The position numbers and the translations under genes are program-made. The notes below the pieces were generated by a model. The model had not been told where the DNA came from, made no database searches, and was given only the letters and a program-made list of their open reading frames with translations. Shown here in pieces: positions 5,017 to 7,208 of a stretch of 7,208 nt of DNA (positions within the stretch are counted from its first letter, which is position 1; the number at the start of each line of letters is the position of its first letter). This DNA is from Candidatus Acidiferrum typicum. Lineage in GTDB: Bacteria > Acidobacteriota > Terriglobia > Acidiferrales > UBA7541. Location of the stretch: NCBI GenBank assembly GCA_002478115.1, contig DLMH01000152.1, positions 1-7,208 on the forward strand. Reading direction: 5' to 3'.

Positions 5017-6246
5017 TCAGCCTCGCCTTTGGAGCAGAAACTGTCTCACTGCGGGGTCCTCGGCTAGACCAATCGCCCGGTCGAAGGCATCCAAGGCCTC
5101 AGGTGTTTTCCCTAGCCGTTGCAACAGGTGACCGCGAACCGCCCAGTAGGGCTGATAGGCGGAGATAGCGTCCGCGTTGATCCCATCCAACGCTGCCAGC
5201 CCTTCTTCGGCTCCTTTCGCTTCGGCTACGGCCGCGGCATACCCAGTTCGCGTGCCGAGCGTCGGCGATATCCGGATCAGCTGTTCATAGAACATCATGA
5301 TCGCGTTCCACTGAATCCCGCCGCTCCGCGCCCGCTCGGCATGTACCGACTGAATCGCAGCTTCGAGTTGAAACCGGCCGGTGCGACCGCGACTCGACGC
5401 TTCGTCGAGATGCCGTTCCGCCTCTTCAATTAAGGGCAGAGACCAGTTCTGGCAATCCTGCTCCGAGAGAGGCACGTACCGGCCGTCCGGCCCCCGCCGC
5501 GCCGCCCGGCGGGCTTCGCAGTGGAGCATGAGAGCCAGCAACCCGTGGACCTCTGCTTCTTGGGGCATCAACTGCAGAAGAACCCGCGCGAGCCAGATCG
5601 CCTCCTCTGCCAGATCTCGGCCGCGCTGATCAACACCCGCCATGTCGTCCCAGCCGATTCCGAAGGCGGCGTAAATCGCTTCCAGCACCGCGTCAAGCCG
5701 CTGCGGCAATTCACGCTCCTGCGGGATTTCAAACTGAATACCCCCGTCGCGGATCTTCGTCTTGGCACGCACCAGGCGCTGCCCCATCGTCGTGGGTGAA
5801 ACCAAGAAGGCATGGGCGATGCGCGCCGCATCCAGCCCCAGAACGGTCTGGAGCATGAGCGGCGTGTGCATCGCCGGATCGATTGCCGGATGAGCGCATA
5901 CGAACAGCAGTTTCAACCTGTCATCTGGAAACTCCGCCGGCAACGTCACCTCGCGTTCCTCCCTTAGGAGCTGGAGAGTGGGCTCACTTGCTTCGGCCAT
6001 TTGTTGATGACGCATAAGATCGATGAAGGAGCGGCGCGCCGCCGTCAGCAGCCAGGCCTCCGGATTTTGTGGCAGTCCGTCTCGCGGCCAAGCCGTGAGT
6101 GCTGCAAGCAATGCATTGCTGAGGGCATCTTCGGCGCTGGCGACATCGCGCGTGTGCGAGGAGAGATACGCCACCAGACGACCGTATGACTCGCGGGCCA
6201 CGCGCTCGATCGCCCGATGTGTGTCCTCTTGCCCGCTTACGCTCAT
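5017..6246 (-). CDS. ECF42-type RNA polymerase sigma factor with C-terminal extension, 409 aa
   Basis: The open frame reaches 6330, but ATG 6246 overlaps the stop of the DGPF gene as ATGA and opens the usual N-terminus (MSVSGQEDTHRAIERVARES), so it is chosen. Region 2 covers about residues 20-85 (DVASAEDALSNALLAAL, NPEAWLLTAARRSFIDLMRH) and binds core enzyme and the -10 box. Region 4 covers about 125-168 (MLQTVLGLDAARIAHAFLVS, TTMGQRLVRAKTKIRD) and binds the -35 box. The remaining 240 residues match the conserved extension of this group: a DUF6596-like part (about 180-285: LEAIYAAFGIGWDD, EAIWLARVLLQLMPQEAEVHGLLALML) and TPR-like helices to the end (HLLQRLGKTPEALDAFDRAIGLAED). ECF42 factors lack a classical anti-sigma partner and are encoded next to DGPF proteins, as here. 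The extension is reported to be needed for activity. Two matching promoters nearby suggest self-activation and control of the DUF899 unit. Confidence 0.93.
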   Translation of the reverse strand: MSVSGQEDTHRAIERVARESYGRLVAYLSSHTRDVASAEDALSNALLAALTAWPRDGLPQNPEAWLLTAARRSFIDLMRHQQMAEASEPTLQLLREEREVTLPAEFPDDRLKLLFVCAHPAIDPAMHTPLMLQTVLGLDAARIAHAFLVSPTTMGQRLVRAKTKIRDGGIQFEIPQERELPQRLDAVLEAIYAAFGIGWDDMAGVDQRGRDLAEEAIWLARVLLQLMPQEAEVHGLLALMLHCEARRAARRGPDGRYVPLSEQDCQNWSLPLIEEAERHLDEASSRGRTGRFQLEAAIQSVHAERARSGGIQWNAIMMFYEQLIRISPTLGTRTGYAAAVAEAKGAEEGLAALDGINADAISAYQPYWAVRGHLLQRLGKTPEALDAFDRAIGLAEDPAVRQFLLQRRG

Positions 6247-6611
6247 CCGGTGATCCGCAGCTTGGATTGTGGCGCGAGGGGCCGAACCTCCACGGCACCG
6301 AGCGAGGATGCTGGACAGCGCGCGGCCCAATCGAGCGCCGCGTCAAGCGAGGGAAGCTCCATGATTATGAATCCCCCGAGTTGCTCCTTAGTGTCGGCAA
6401 AGGGGCCGTCCTGCACGCGCCGCTTTCCTTCCTTAAGCCGCACTGTGGTTCCAGTCTCCGGAACTTCAAGAGGATCGCCAGCGACGTAGGTGCCGGATTC
6501 GACGAGAGCTTTATGGTACGCCCGCCAAGCACCCGTGTAAGGGTCGGCTCCGTCGCCGTTCCGGGTCGCAAAAGCTTCCGGTGATTCGTAGATTAGCAGG
6601 GCAAATTGCAT
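6243..6611 (-). CDS. YCII/DGPF-domain protein, 122 aa
   Basis: AGGAG at 6620-6624 lies eight bases before ATG 6611. The protein is a full-length single YCII-related (DGPF) domain: MQFALLIYESPEAF at the start, AYHKALVESGTYVAGDPLE (31-49), TVRLKEGKRRVQDGPFADTKEQLGGF (56-81) with the name-giving D68-G69-P70-F71, then DAALDWAARCPAS and VEVRPL near the end. Such proteins form small ferredoxin-like dimers; their molecular task is not known. They are the usual partners and main targets of ECF42 sigma factors. The stop overlaps the start of the sigma factor by four bases (ATGA), so the two are translated together. The promoter at 6664-6693 precedes it, leaving a leader of about 45-50 bases. Confidence 0.94.
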   Translation of the reverse strand: MQFALLIYESPEAFATRNGDGADPYTGAWRAYHKALVESGTYVAGDPLEVPETGTTVRLKEGKRRVQDGPFADTKEQLGGFIIMELPSLDAALDWAARCPASSLGAVEVRPLAPQSKLRITG

Positions 6612-6663
6612 CAGATTTTCTCCTAATGGGAACTATGATGCGCGCCTTTCTGCGCCTGAACGT

Positions 6664-6693
6664 ATGACGGATGAGAGGGGGCCCATTCGACAG
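6664..6693 (-). promoter_or_regulatory. ECF42-type promoter for the DGPF-sigma operon
   Basis: CTGTCGAA (6686-6693), 15 bases, then CCGTCAT (6664-6670) on the minus strand, 53 bases before ATG 6611. Both words and the gap are identical to the site at 4971-5000, while the 15 bases between differ. It fits self-activation by the sigma factor encoded second in this operon. Confidence 0.85.
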
Positions 6694-6852
6694 AATTCAG
6701 GAAACTTCGAGAAATTTCAAGGGGGCAGGGGCGAATTGTCGCACTCCAAGTGGAACGCGATGGATTCTCGGTGGTCGGACGACGAGATAACCGGTAGTAA
6801 TCCGCCCTGAACGAAGACTGGCCGCCTGAGAATTTCAAGTGGTGAAGTCACG
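6694..6852. other. Intergenic stretch without a recognisable gene
   Basis: A 71-codon frame on the minus strand (6623-6838) runs through the promoter at 6664-6693, lacks a ribosome site and has no protein-like blocks. Nothing else is seen. Confidence 0.4.
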
Positions 6853-7017
6853 CTAGCCGCGGATTAATCTGTCAACCGTGTGTTTGCTCCGGCACTTACA
6901 GCGCACCAGTTCAATCACCGCCACATCGAACTTCGAATAGCACTTCCTCACATCTTTCGCGCCGTACTTCTCTCGGAACTTCTTGACCCCAGATTTCACA
7001 GCTTTGGCATCGGTCAC
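6853..7017 (-). CDS. Possible small protein, 54 aa, GTG start
   Basis: The frame reads VTDAKAVKSGVKKFREKYGA, KDVRKCYSKFDVAVIEL, then a Cys/Lys/Arg-rich end, VRCKCRSKH, and stops at TAG 6853-6855. The amphipathic, lysine-rich composition with mostly G/C third bases looks coded. In-frame bases upstream of GTG 7017 are open only nine codons, back to a TGA. The GTG overlaps the TGA of another open frame (7014-7157) as GTGA, a usual coupling layout. No ribosome site is evident. It might be the shifted end of a longer broken gene that began in the neighbouring frame. I do not recognise the family. Confidence 0.33.
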   Translation of the reverse strand: MTDAKAVKSGVKKFREKYGAKDVRKCYSKFDVAVIELVRCKCRSKHTVDRLIRG

Positions 7018-7157
7018 AGGGATCGGCGACGTTTGCCCTCACGCCCGCCTCGGTTGCCCGTGACTTGGCGCACCGTCGCTTCGACCAGCGCGAGGCTGCC
7101 GACCCTAGCCGCAGTTTGACAGCGGGTACCCAGAAGCCTAGCATTAAGTTGAGCAAG
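7014..7157 (-). other. Open stretch without a start, possible gene remnant
   Basis: This frame has about 47 codons up to TGA 7014-7016. It reads ARLLGTRCQTAARVGSLALV, EATVRQVTGNRGG, then a basic tail, REGKRRRSL. The middle part looks protein-like, but no ATG exists and a stop closes it at 7158-7160. A different frame over the same bases has a TTG start at 7156 behind AAGGAG, but its translation is arginine/cysteine-rich and unconvincing. Together these suggest a decayed gene rather than an intact one. Confidence 0.2.
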
Positions 7158-7208
7158 CTATCTCTCCTTACTCTTTCAGGTCCTCTGAACTAAGTCAGCC
7201 CATCTGAA

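Noticed and set aside
5017..6330. Longer sigma factor start at 6330
   Set aside because: It would add 28 low-complexity basic residues inside the DGPF gene. ATG 6246 gives the usual ECF42 N-terminus and a 4-bp ATGA overlap.
6623..6838. 71-codon minus-strand frame upstream of the DGPF gene
   Set aside because: It overlaps the promoter and the DGPF ribosome site, has no ribosome site of its own and no recognisable sequence.
1..7208. CRISPR arrays, tRNA or rRNA genes, insertion sequences
   Set aside because: No regularly spaced repeats, cloverleaf-like segments, rRNA sequence or transposase motifs were seen. The two ~100-bp copies are too few and too far apart for an array.

Overview
The window looks like chromosomal DNA of an Acidobacteriota (Solibacter/Bryobacter-like soil bacterium). 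The evidence is moderate-to-high GC with strong Shine-Dalgarno sites, a small exported protein of a type expanded in that phylum (VPFEFVANGKTMPAG, FHQFGDRYFLAGI), and remains of a TIGR02999-type ECF sigma factor. The assignment is from recognition only; no search was run.

Left part (1-2470): the end of a membrane-protein gene runs off the left edge on the + strand and converges on a minus-strand exported-protein gene, with a perfect hairpin between them. A second small exported-protein gene lies further right, also on the minus strand. The two exported-protein genes are unrelated in sequence, yet each carries the same ~100-bp element 70 bp upstream of its start codon, so they are probably co-regulated. 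Divergent from the second is an ECF sigma factor gene ruined by a deletion, an amber codon and a one-base insertion; its pieces lie in all three + frames.

Middle (2471-3074): gene-poor sequence with a 70-codon open frame that looks like a shortened protein, and one perfect consensus DnaA box.

Right part (3075-6693, all minus strand) is the main system. A YCII/DGPF-domain protein overlaps by 4 bp an ECF42-type sigma factor with a long C-terminal extension. Directly downstream comes a 50-aa N-terminal-CPFC membrane protein, two bases ahead of a DUF899 (thioredoxin-like) gene, followed by a second, diverged DUF899 gene. The same two-part promoter, CTGTCGAA-N15-CCGTCAT, lies upstream of the DGPF gene and upstream of the CPFC/DUF899 unit. 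This matches the TGTCGA/CGTC signature I recall for ECF42 targets. The reading is a self-activating sigma factor that also drives a thioredoxin-fold module.

Right edge (6694-7208): no convincing full gene, only two short protein-like frames joined by a GTGA overlap.
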